This document shows, piece by piece, positions 1 through 5,409 of a DNA stretch of 5,409 bases. This DNA is from CAYNFT01 sp964396535. GTDB taxonomy: Bacteria; Chloroflexota; Dehalococcoidia; Dehalococcoidales; UBA2162. The stretch lies in NCBI GenBank assembly GCA_964396535.1, contig CAYNFT010000116.1:1-5409 (forward strand), in the 5' to 3' direction. Every line of letters starts with the position of its first letter. Within the stretch, counting starts at the first letter, position 1. The position numbers and the translations under genes are program-made. The notes under the pieces were generated by a model, which saw only the letters and a list, made by a program, of their open reading frames with translations, was not told the origin of the DNA and did no database searches.

Positions 1-1258
1 AGTCAGCAAAGCTGACTAAATCAATCTCACGGGGATTAGCTACAATGAGCTTTGCCCCTTTACTTAGCGCTCTATTTATCTTCAGTCCAATGATTGGGTG
101 AGCGACCGTGGTGTTGGTGCCAATAGCCAGAATGCAGGCTGAATCGCTAATCTCTTCGATGGAATTGGTCATGGCTCCGCTACCGAAGGTTGTGGCCAGA
201 CCGGCTACGGTGGGGGCATGGCATAACCGAGCGCAGTGGTCAATATTGTTGGTGCCTAATGATACCCTGCCAAACTTCTGGATAACATAATTGTCTTCGT
301 TGGTGCACTTGGCTGAGGAAATTACCGCTACCTCATTCCCCTTATAACTACTGAGCCTCTTAGCAACCATGTCCAGTGCCTCATCCCAGGTTGCCTCGCT
401 CAGTTCTCCATTTCGCCTCACCAGGGGAGTAGTCAACCGCTCAGGGTGGTGGATGAATTCAGGAATGCCGAAGCGGCCTTTCACACAGAGACTGCCATTA
501 TTGACAGTGTCCTCTCTTCTACCGCGAGCACTAACCACCTCGTCATGGCGGATGCCCAAATTAATCCCACAGCCTACCCCACAGTAGGGGCAGATAGTTT
601 CTACCTCTCGCGTCGGTTTCCTGGTCTCTTTAGGGTTCAGGGCATAGACAGGGCAACGGTCAACGCACTCCCCGCAGGAGACGCAATTTGAGTCTATTAA
701 TAAGCCATCTCCAGCAGTAGAGACCTTCGTTTCAAAGCCGCGGTGAGCTAAAGCGATAGCCACAGTTCCGCGAATCTCATCACATGCGCGAACACATTTG
801 CCGCAAAGAATACAATAATTACGGTCCAGATTAAAGAAAGGATTACTTGTATCGACAGGCAAGTCCTTTGTTATCATTGGAAAATATGTCCTGGTACTAC
901 CGAGGTAGGACTCCATCATCTGCAAATCACACTGCTGGTTCTTAGGACAGGCATCACAATCAATAGGATGGTCAGACCTAATCAACTCTACAGTGAGACG
1001 GCGCAGCCTATCGACTTCTGGAGTCTCAGTGCGTACTACCATTCCCTCAGTGACGGGTGTGGTACAGGCTGTAGGAAAACCGCGCATCCCCTCTATTTCC
1101 ACAATACAGAGGCGGCATGCCCCGTATGGTTTCAGGTCAGGGTCGGAGCAGAGGGTGGGAATGAAGAAGCCAGCCTCATCGGCCGCCTCCAGCACAGTCA
1201 TTCCTTCCTTTGCCTCAACCTCTTCACCATCAATGGTTAATTTGATAATATCACCCAA
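1..1258 (-). CDS. fdhF: Formate dehydrogenase alpha subunit, NuoG-like N-terminus (partial, C-terminus off the left edge)
   Basis: Open without a stop from 1258 to the left edge: 419 N-terminal residues of a family that is usually about 900. It probably oxidises formate to CO2 (or the reverse) at a Mo- or W-bis-pterin centre and passes electrons along an Fe-S chain to partner subunits not in this window. Visible motifs in order: a [2Fe-2S] ferredoxin fold with C37, C48, C51 and C65; a NuoG-type His-Cys3 [4Fe-4S] site (H97, C101, C104, C110); two ferredoxin-type [4Fe-4S] sites (C149/152/155/159 and C192/195/198/202); then the molybdopterin-domain cluster C223-x2-C226-x3-C230-x27-C258 with K260 just after it. 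The stretch ARLCHAPTVAGL places C346-H347 where formate dehydrogenases carry Sec/Cys-His; the codon is TGC, so this is a Cys enzyme. NuoG itself lacks this Cys-His, which favours formate dehydrogenase. The start is TTG: an in-frame TAG lies directly before it, and the first ATG (residue 20) is inside the conserved ferredoxin fold. No signal peptide is seen, so it is probably cytoplasmic. An alternative name is fdhA. Confidence 0.9.
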   Translation of the reverse strand, partial: MGDIIKLTIDGEEVEAKEGMTVLEAADEAGFFIPTLCSDPDLKPYGACRLCIVEIEGMRGFPTACTTPVTEGMVVRTETPEVDRLRRLTVELIRSDHPIDCDACPKNQQCDLQMMESYLGSTRTYFPMITKDLPVDTSNPFFNLDRNYCILCGKCVRACDEIRGTVAIALAHRGFETKVSTAGDGLLIDSNCVSCGECVDRCPVYALNPKETRKPTREVETICPYCGVGCGINLGIRHDEVVSARGRREDTVNNGSLCVKGRFGIPEFIHHPERLTTPLVRRNGELSEATWDEALDMVAKRLSSYKGNEVAVISSAKCTNEDNYVIQKFGRVSLGTNNIDHCARLCHAPTVAGLATTFGSGAMTNSIEEISDSACILAIGTNTTVAHPIIGLKINRALSKGAKLIVANPREIDLVSFAD

Positions 1259-1266
1259 CTAACTTT

Positions 1267-1274
1267 CTCTCCCC
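1267..1274 (-). promoter_or_regulatory. Ribosome binding site supporting the TTG start of the formate dehydrogenase gene
   Basis: Read on the minus strand, a purine run GGGGAGAG ends 8 nt before the TTG at 1258. An in-frame TAG occupies 1261-1259, so translation cannot begin further upstream. This purine run together with the TTG is the only arrangement that keeps the first strand of the [2Fe-2S] fold. Confidence 0.55.
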
Positions 1275-1307
1275 TCTAAGACTCGGAAGCCTCACTTAGC
1301 CCTCGAC

Positions 1308-1418
1308 AAATATTGGCTGGACAACGATGCTCCTTGCCATCAGTCGCTGCTGATAAACAAGGTATCTTATTATTGGCCACACAGAAAGAACCAAATATTG
1401 TGTTGTTACTAAATATTG
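1308..1418. repeat. Three copies of AAATATTG in the dehydrogenase leader region
   Basis: The 8-mer AAATATTG occurs at 1308-1315, 1393-1400 and 1411-1418, all in the same orientation. Copies two and three start 18 bp apart, which is nearly two helical turns. The core AATATT is self-complementary. These could be protein-binding half-sites or simply AT-rich chance; the first copy lies only 50 bp from the start codon. Confidence 0.35.
1332..1362 (-). promoter_or_regulatory. Hairpin in the 5' leader of the formate dehydrogenase transcript
   Basis: In minus-strand sense, CCTTG pairs with CAAGG and ATCAG with CTGAT. The two 5-bp stems are separated by a small TTT/GG internal loop and capped by CAGCGA, giving a 31-nt interrupted hairpin. 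No T-run follows, so it is not an intrinsic terminator. It lies about 75 nt upstream of the TTG start. It may be part of a structured leader; it matches no riboswitch class that I recognise. Confidence 0.4.
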
Positions 1419-1463
1419 CAGTGTTCTGACTTACCGGAGCTTACGAGTTTAACAATTTCCCTG

Positions 1464-1488
1464 TAAAAATGACGGCTTTAAAGCCGTC
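1464..1488 (-). terminator. Intrinsic terminator-like hairpin (possible attenuator) in the dehydrogenase leader
   Basis: GACGGCTTTAAAGCCGTC at 1471-1488 is a perfect 18-bp palindrome. Read on the minus strand it folds as a 7-bp GC-rich stem with a TTAA loop, followed one base later by five T residues (1469-1465). The plus-strand reading has no T-run, so only minus-strand transcripts should stop here. It lies about 35 nt downstream of the predicted start site of the minus-strand promoter and about 205 nt before the dehydrogenase start. Transcription of the gene from that promoter must therefore pass it, which suggests attenuation or production of a roughly 60-nt RNA. Confidence 0.6.
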
Positions 1489-1529
1489 GCCCAGTGCAGC
1501 AAGTATTCGAGGGCATTTCCCAAATTTTT

Positions 1530-1558
1530 ATTATAGACCTTGATGTCACTTGAGTCAA
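1530..1558 (-). promoter_or_regulatory. Strong sigma-70-type promoter reading towards formate dehydrogenase
   Basis: On the minus strand, TTGACT (1558-1553) and TATAAT (1535-1530) are separated by exactly 17 bp, matching the consensus at 11 of 12 positions. The predicted start site is near 1523, giving a leader of about 265 nt. No other comparably good promoter was found between here and the dehydrogenase start. Confidence 0.7.
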
Positions 1559-1597
1559 CCTGGAGGGAAGAGATTGTTTATTAACCTCACCCCTCAA

Positions 1598-1617
1598 TTT
1601 CTATGATGTGATAGAAA
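1598..1617. promoter_or_regulatory. Inverted repeat TTTCTAT-N6-ATAGAAA, possible operator
   Basis: Two perfect 7-bp arms flank a 6-bp centre (GATGTG), giving a 20-bp dyad that suits a dimeric DNA-binding protein. It lies between the two divergent promoters, 40 bp upstream of the minus-strand -35 and 65 bp upstream of the plus-strand -35, so one regulator could affect either. A weaker dyad, GCTTA-N5-TAAGC, sits at 1650-1664. No regulator gene is in the window to link to either. Confidence 0.35.
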
Positions 1618-1681
1618 GGACCTTGCCATGAGAAATCAGAGGAGTTTCAGCTTAGAATTTAAGCACCAGGAGCACATTCTG

Positions 1682-1710
1682 TTGACAAACATCAAAACAC
1701 AAGATATATT
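1682..1710 (+). promoter_or_regulatory. Sigma-70-type promoter for the trpB2 gene
   Basis: TTGACA (1682-1687) is a perfect -35 box. TATATT (1705-1710) matches the -10 consensus at 5 of 6, with a 17-bp spacer. The predicted start is near 1717, leaving a leader of about 46 nt before the ATG at 1763. That leader is too short for a T-box or a peptide attenuator, and I see neither. The -35 overlaps TTGAC-AAAC-ATCAA (1682-1695), which resembles an FNR/CRP-family box. Confidence 0.7.
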
Positions 1711-1752
1711 TAACAGTCAGTAGCAGTTATTGAGAGATAAGCCCAAAATAAA

Positions 1753-1758
1753 AGGAGG
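1753..1758 (+). promoter_or_regulatory. Shine-Dalgarno AGGAGG setting the trpB2 start
   Basis: A perfect AGGAGG ends 4 nt before ATG 1763. A longer in-frame start at TTG 1730 exists but would place this motif inside the coding sequence and adds residues unlike the family, so ATG 1763 is preferred. Confidence 0.85.
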
Positions 1759-1762
1759 AAAA

Positions 1763-3124
1763 ATGGAAAGAGCGATGTTTTTTCTTGACCAGAATGATAT
1801 GCCAACTCACTGGTATAATATCCAGGCCGATTTGCCAGAACCTCTGCCTCCCCTGCGCCATCCAGCGACCAAGGAACCGACACGACTACCTCCACCCCTA
1901 TTTACTGCTGCAGCTGATGAGCAGGAGTTCAGCACCGAGCGTTACATTGAAATTCCCGAGGAGGTGCAGGCGGCTTACCGCACCTACAGACCGACAGTTT
2001 TACACCGGGCGTATCGGCTGGAGAAGGCTCTGGATACGCCGGCCAAGATTTTCTATAAATATGAAGGAACGAGCCAGGCCGGGAGTCACAAGCCCAACAC
2101 AGCAATCGCTCAAGCCTACTACGCCAAGAAAGAGGGAGCTAAGCGAATAGTTACCGAGACCGGCGCTGGACAGTGGGGTAGTGCTCTGTCTATGGGCTGC
2201 GCCTTCTTCGGTCTTGAACTCAAGGTCTACATGGTCAGGGTAAGCTACAACCAGAAGCCGTACCGCCGCATCTTGATGGAGACCTGGGGTGCCAATTGCG
2301 TCCCCAGCCCCAGCCCTGATACCGAGGTCGGACGGCGCCTTCTAGCCGAGAATCCAGAACATACCGGAAGCCTTGGAATCGCTATCAGTGAAGCCTGTGA
2401 GGATGCCTTCGCTAATGATGATACCAAGTACTCCATAGGAAGCGTCGTCAACCACGTCCTGCTTCATCAGACCATCATTGGTGAGGAAACAAGGAAGCAA
2501 ATGGAGATGGCAGATGCCTATCCTGATATTATCATCGGCTGTGTCGGTGGCGGCTCAAACTTTGCCGGACAGTTCTTACCCTGGGTAAGGGACAAGCTCA
2601 GCGGGAAGAAACCAGACATGCGCATTATCTGTGTTGAGCCTATGGCAGCTCCTACTCTCACCAAGGGTCCTTATGCCTGGGACTATGGAGACATAGCCGG
2701 GCTTGCCCCTATAGTCTTGATGTATACCCTGGGGCATGATTTTATTCCACCACCAGTCCATGCCGGGGGACTGCGCTATCACGGGATGGCACCCATCGTA
2801 TGCCATCTCTACAAGCTTGGATTTATTGAAGCCAGAGCCGTGCACCAGGTATGTACTTTTGAAGCCGGGGTGCAGTTTGCTCGCACCGAGGGCATTATTA
2901 CTGCCCCGGAGCCATGCCATGACCTCAGGGTGGCTATCGATGAAGCCCTCAAGTGTAAAGAGGAAGGTAAATCAAAGACCATCCTGATAGCTCACAGTGG
3001 TCACGGACATTTCGACTTGGCTGCCTATGATGAGTACCTCTCAGGTAGACTGGTGGATTATGAATACCCCGAGGAGAAAGTAAAGGAAGCACTGGCTAAT
3101 TTACCTGTGGTGCCCGACGCCTAA
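1763..3124 (+). CDS. trpB: TrpB2-type tryptophan synthase beta chain (PLP-dependent)
   Basis: A 453-residue fold-type II PLP enzyme. It should condense indole with L-serine to give L-tryptophan in the cytoplasm, as the last step of tryptophan synthesis or in indole salvage. EGTSQAGSHKPNTA supplies the Schiff-base lysine K110. TETGAGQWG (131-139) includes the catalytic Glu E132. CVGGGSNFAG (260-269) is the PLP phosphate-binding loop, APEPCH (381-386) carries the conserved late Glu E383, and HSGHGHFD (411-418) is the C-terminal cofactor-contact region. The long N-terminus (a proline-rich stretch about 23-46), the GSHKPNTA form of the lysine motif and a length near 450 mark the TrpB2 class; classical TrpB1 is about 400. 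No trpA or other trp gene flanks it. It has its own promoter and terminator, so it appears monocistronic. TrpB2 proteins are known to work without tight TrpA coupling; which role applies here is inference. Some relatives annotated as generic TrpB-like proteins have unproven activity. Confidence 0.92.
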   Translation: MERAMFFLDQNDMPTHWYNIQADLPEPLPPLRHPATKEPTRLPPPLFTAAADEQEFSTERYIEIPEEVQAAYRTYRPTVLHRAYRLEKALDTPAKIFYKYEGTSQAGSHKPNTAIAQAYYAKKEGAKRIVTETGAGQWGSALSMGCAFFGLELKVYMVRVSYNQKPYRRILMETWGANCVPSPSPDTEVGRRLLAENPEHTGSLGIAISEACEDAFANDDTKYSIGSVVNHVLLHQTIIGEETRKQMEMADAYPDIIIGCVGGGSNFAGQFLPWVRDKLSGKKPDMRIICVEPMAAPTLTKGPYAWDYGDIAGLAPIVLMYTLGHDFIPPPVHAGGLRYHGMAPIVCHLYKLGFIEARAVHQVCTFEAGVQFARTEGIITAPEPCHDLRVAIDEALKCKEEGKSKTILIAHSGHGHFDLAAYDEYLSGRLVDYEYPEEKVKEALANLPVVPDA

Positions 3125-3147
3125 AGACATATATTAGTATACCGGGA

Positions 3148-3186
3148 TAAGGGGCTGGGGGGTCTCCCAGTCCCTTAACTATTTTT
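3148..3186 (+). terminator. Rho-independent terminator after trpB2
   Basis: A 12-bp stem (3148-3159 with 3166-3177; one G-T wobble at 3154/3171) encloses a 6-nt loop, GGGTCT. Arms read TAAGGGGCTGGG and CCCAGTCCCTTA. Five T residues at 3182-3186 follow four bases after the stem. It begins 24 nt after the trpB2 stop and separates that gene from the protease gene. Confidence 0.85.
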
Positions 3187-3196
3187 AAACATTCTA

Positions 3197-3224
3197 TTGA
3201 TATGATGAATGAGTATGATAAAAT
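3197..3224 (+). promoter_or_regulatory. Candidate promoter for the HtrA-like protease gene
   Basis: TTGATA (3197-3202) and TAAAAT (3219-3224) each match consensus at 5 of 6, with a 16-bp spacer. A TG one base before the -10 makes it an extended -10. The predicted start is near 3231, so the ATG at 3235 would have almost no leader; no clear Shine-Dalgarno precedes that ATG either. The sequence is AT-rich, so chance resemblance is possible. Confidence 0.35.
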
Positions 3225-3234
3225 AGAATTAACG

Positions 3235-4356
3235 ATGAAAAGGATAAATATAAGAAACTTAGCTCTTACAATAATTTTAATTTTGTCCATTGCGCTGAGC
3301 AGTGGCTGTGACCTGTTATCTGATGTTGATACATCGCAGCCATCGAGCCCTGAAACCACTGAGAACATCACCCCTATTGACTCTGGGTGGTCAATACCAG
3401 CTACCGAAAGCCAAGCTCCGATATTACCCAGCATTGCCGATGTCGTCGCCAAGGTGAAACCGTCAGTAGTAGCTATCAACACCGAGATTATTACCCTCGA
3501 CTTTTTCAACCGACCCAGCACCCAGAAGGCGGCTGGCTCAGGATGGATTATCCGTGAGGATGGATACATCGTAACCAACAATCATGTTGTAGACGGGGCA
3601 GAGAGCATCACCGCAACCCTCGATGATGGTCGGGCTTTTACCGCTCAAATAGTTGGTGTCGACGAGCTAACAGATTTAGCTGTACTCAAAATTAATGCCG
3701 AGAACCTGCCAGCAGCAACTATTGGCGATTCTCTTAAGTTGAGAGTCGGCGATTGGGTAGTAGCCATCGGTAATTCATTAGGAGAGAGGATAAGCGCCAC
3801 CAACGGAATCGTCAGTGCACTGGGAGTTTCTCTACCAGTATCCTCCGACCAAACCCTGTATAACCTTGTTCAAACAGATGCCGCTATCAATCCTGGCAAC
3901 AGCGGCGGACCACTGGTGAATATGACGGGAGAGGTAATTGGCATCACCAGTGCCAAGATTGCCGAGGTGGGGGTAGAGGGCATGGGCTACGCTATAAGCA
4001 GCCAGGAAGCAGCACCAATTATAGAGCAATTGATTAACACCGGCTATGTGGTTCGTCCCTGGCTTGGGGTGAGTTTCTACCCCGTGAACGAATATGTAGT
4101 TCAAAGGTATGACCTGGCGGTTAATAAAGGAGCCTTTATTGTATATGTGGCTGATGGTAGCCCAGCCAATAAAGCGGGATTGGAACCAGGTGATGTCATT
4201 ATAAAATTTGGAGATTTGGAAATAACCGAGGTTAATGAACTATTAAGAGCCCTGCATTCTTCACAGGTGGGGCAAAGTATAGAAATAACCTACCAGCGGG
4301 GCAAGACCCGGCAAACTACCAGTGCCACCCCGATTGAAAGCCCACCACCCCCCTAA
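3235..4356 (+). CDS. HtrA/Deg-family serine protease lipoprotein with one PDZ domain
   Basis: A 373-residue member of peptidase family S1C that should degrade or process damaged proteins outside the cytoplasmic membrane. Residues 1-24 form a signal peptide with a KRINIRN n-region and a leucine/isoleucine-rich core, ending SSG before C25. This is a near-lipobox (Ser instead of the usual Leu at -3), so lipid anchoring is likely but not certain. A Ser/Thr/Pro-rich linker follows (about 28-60). The trypsin-like domain shows the full triad: H117 in TNNHVV, D147 in DLAVLKI and S223 in GNSGGPL, within the hallmark QTDAAINPGNSGGPL. The LA loop is short, unlike DegP and more like DegS or gram-positive HtrA. 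One PDZ domain spans about 270-365, with WLGV and GLEPGDVI motifs. The C-terminus ends in four prolines. An in-frame ATG at 3202 would add 11 partly acidic residues before the signal peptide, so 3235 is preferred. It is convergent with ileS. Confidence 0.9.
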   Translation: MKRINIRNLALTIILILSIALSSGCDLLSDVDTSQPSSPETTENITPIDSGWSIPATESQAPILPSIADVVAKVKPSVVAINTEIITLDFFNRPSTQKAAGSGWIIREDGYIVTNNHVVDGAESITATLDDGRAFTAQIVGVDELTDLAVLKINAENLPAATIGDSLKLRVGDWVVAIGNSLGERISATNGIVSALGVSLPVSSDQTLYNLVQTDAAINPGNSGGPLVNMTGEVIGITSAKIAEVGVEGMGYAISSQEAAPIIEQLINTGYVVRPWLGVSFYPVNEYVVQRYDLAVNKGAFIVYVADGSPANKAGLEPGDVIIKFGDLEITEVNELLRALHSSQVGQSIEITYQRGKTRQTTSATPIESPPPP

Positions 4357-4357
4357 T

Positions 4358-5409
4358 CTAGTCCAGCTTTTTTACTCCTAGTAATACATTATGGCTACTT
4401 AATTTGTAGGTTTCTTTAAAGTCAACCTTCTCAGGCAATCCTTCATTAACCTCTTGAGACAGTGTTTCCTGCTTGATGTAGTCGGCAAGGTCTTTGCTTT
4501 TCATTACTTCCCCGATATAGTTGTCACCCTGATAATAAGTAACTATGTGGTCGGCAATATCAAATCCGGCGGAACGGCGCATTGTCTGTAACCGGTGCAC
4601 AATCTCCCGCGCCATTCCTTCCGCCTCAAGCTCTGGAGTTAGATTGATATAAATAGCGGAGTTGGTAGTAGCCTCACTAACAACTACATAGCCCTCCACT
4701 GTTTCAAGAGCTGCTACATCTTCAAAAGATTTTAATTCCAGTACCTTGACATTAAGCTCATCCAACACCATTTGCTTAATTGACTCTCTCTCCAGAGCCC
4801 GCTTTTCCTTCTCAGAGCCAATGCCGACATAGTTAACTGCCAGAGGCTGACGCACCTTGATGCCGGCCTTACTCCGCGCCGCCCGACCCAGACTTGATAC
4901 TCTCATTGCCAGCCTGTTAGCTTCAGCTAACTGCTCGTCAATCTTGCTCCCATCAGCCACCGGGAAATCAGTCAGGTGCACACTCTCTGGGGCTTCAGGT
5001 GAAACAGACCGCACCAGATTCTGATAAAGCTCCTCAGCTACGAAGGGGGCTAATGGAGCCAGCAGCTTTGACAGAGTAACCAGACATTCATAAAGAGTAT
5101 TATATGCCGACAGTTTATCGGCGTCATTCTCGCTCTTCCAGAAGCGTCTTCGGCTTCTACGTACATACCAGTTGGATAGTTCATCAACAAAATCAGCAAT
5201 CTGCCAGGCAGCTCCCCTCGGGTCGTAACTATCAAGAGCCGTGTCAACGTTAATGATGAGCTGATTCAGCTCCGATAGAATCCAGTGGTCAAGCTCTGAC
5301 TGTGCCGATGAAGCCTGCTTGGGATCTGGAACATACTTATCTATATTGGCATAAGTAACGAAGAAGGAGTAAACATTCCACAGGGTCATCAGGAAACGCC
5401 GGGATATCT
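4358..5409 (-). CDS. ileS: Isoleucyl-tRNA synthetase, C-terminal part (partial, N-terminus off the right edge)
   Basis: The last 349 complete codons of an enzyme usually about 1,030-1,070 residues long. It charges tRNA-Ile with isoleucine in the cytoplasm. The frame is open to the right edge, and the in-frame ATG at 5389 is internal: it falls in the conserved RRFLMTLWNVYSFF segment that begins the anticodon-binding helical domain. Further markers, numbered from the first full codon, are LSNWYVRRSRRRFW (77-90), LAPLAPFVAEELYQNL (116-131) and GIKVRQPL (182-189), followed by a C-terminal domain of the kind known as DUF5915. The WYVRRSRRRFW signature and the lack of a terminal Cys4 zinc ribbon (no CxxC pair is present) assign it to the eukaryote-like IleRS2 class, not the E. 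coli-type IleRS1. IleRS2 enzymes are typically insensitive to mupirocin; that is family knowledge and not shown here. The catalytic domain, HIGH and KMSKS motifs and editing domain lie outside the window. Confidence 0.95.
   Translation of the reverse strand, partial: ISRRFLMTLWNVYSFFVTYANIDKYVPDPKQASSAQSELDHWILSELNQLIINVDTALDSYDPRGAAWQIADFVDELSNWYVRRSRRRFWKSENDADKLSAYNTLYECLVTLSKLLAPLAPFVAEELYQNLVRSVSPEAPESVHLTDFPVADGSKIDEQLAEANRLAMRVSSLGRAARSKAGIKVRQPLAVNYVGIGSEKEKRALERESIKQMVLDELNVKVLELKSFEDVAALETVEGYVVVSEATTNSAIYINLTPELEAEGMAREIVHRLQTMRRSAGFDIADHIVTYYQGDNYIGEVMKSKDLADYIKQETLSQEVNEGLPEKVDFKETYKLSSHNVLLGVKKLD

Larger units (their letters stand above)
1259..1762. other. 504-bp divergent intergenic regulatory region
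   Basis: This gap separates the divergent formate dehydrogenase and trpB2 genes. I found no convincing coding frame; the short frames have no supporting ribosome site or recognisable family. It holds two outward-facing sigma-70-type promoters whose -35 boxes are about 125 bp apart, a terminator-like hairpin and a second hairpin inside the dehydrogenase leader, a three-copy AT-rich motif, and inverted repeats between the promoters. Each is listed separately. The length and the amount of dyad structure suggest regulated expression of at least the dehydrogenase. Confidence 0.7.

Noticed and set aside
968..1262. Two overlapping plus-strand frames of about 90 codons, and shorter ones at 108-290 and 369-691
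   Set aside because: They lie antisense to the dehydrogenase gene, whose minus-strand frame shows a complete series of conserved Fe-S motifs. Their translations show no family features.
1471..1488. The perfect palindrome as a transposon end or CRISPR repeat
   Set aside because: It occurs once in the window, with no second copy, spacer pattern, target duplication or transposase. The T-run on one side fits a terminator better.
1540..1558. TTGA-N11-TCAA as a CRP/FNR-type dyad at the dehydrogenase promoter
   Set aside because: Only four bases per arm match, the spacing is wrong for that family, and one arm is simply the -35 box.
1332..1629. Direct repeat CCTTGCCAT at 1332-1340 and 1621-1629
   Set aside because: A single 9-bp match within about 500 bp is expected by chance at near-even odds, and flanking bases do not extend it.
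2576..2920. A 114-codon minus-strand frame inside trpB2
   Set aside because: It is wholly within a well-conserved PLP-enzyme gene on the other strand and has no features of its own.
3096..3581. A 161-codon minus-strand frame covering the terminator and the start of the protease gene
   Set aside because: It is a shadow of the protease coding sequence, crosses the trpB2 terminator, has no supporting ribosome site and resembles no protein family I know.
4337..4373. AAAGC...GCTTTTTT as a terminator for the protease gene
   Set aside because: The stem would be only 5 bp, AT-rich, with a loop of about 24 nt, which is too weak to call despite six T residues.

Overview
This window reads as ordinary chromosomal DNA of an anaerobic bacterium. 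It holds four protein genes, two of them cut by the window edges, and one long divergent intergenic region. An iron-sulfur-rich, formate dehydrogenase-type molybdenum or tungsten enzyme implies anaerobic metabolism. The TrpB2-type synthase, the eukaryote-like (IleRS2-type) isoleucyl-tRNA synthetase and an HtrA lipoprotein together would fit a Chloroflexota (Dehalococcoidia-like) bacterium. That placement is an impression from gene types and was not tested.

Layout. (1) Positions 1-1258, minus strand: the N-terminal 419 residues of a formate dehydrogenase alpha subunit, starting at a TTG codon and running off the left edge. It carries motifs for five Fe-S clusters and has Cys, not selenocysteine, at the active site. 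(2) Positions 1259-1762: a 504-bp divergent regulatory region. A near-consensus minus-strand promoter (1558-1530) lies about 265 nt upstream of the dehydrogenase start. The leader it would produce contains an intrinsic-terminator-like hairpin (1488-1464), a second hairpin (1362-1332) and an AT-rich 8-bp motif present three times. A strong plus-strand promoter (1682-1710) overlaps an FNR-like box, and a 7-bp inverted repeat sits between the two promoters. (3) Positions 1763-3124, plus strand: a complete TrpB2-type tryptophan synthase beta chain, followed by a good rho-independent terminator. (4) Positions 3235-4356, plus strand: a secreted, probably lipid-anchored HtrA/Deg serine protease with one PDZ domain. 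(5) Positions 4358-5409, minus strand: the C-terminal third of isoleucyl-tRNA synthetase, convergent with the protease gene and separated from it by a single nucleotide.

The four genes do not form an obvious pathway. They appear to be independently transcribed units: the dehydrogenase and trpB2 are divergent, trpB2 is closed off by a terminator, and the protease and ileS converge. I found no CRISPR array, tRNA, rRNA, transposase or phage gene. The part most worth a second look is the dehydrogenase leader, where a strong promoter is followed within about 60 nt by a terminator-like hairpin while the gene starts about 200 nt further on. This suggests attenuation or a short RNA, not a new multi-gene system.
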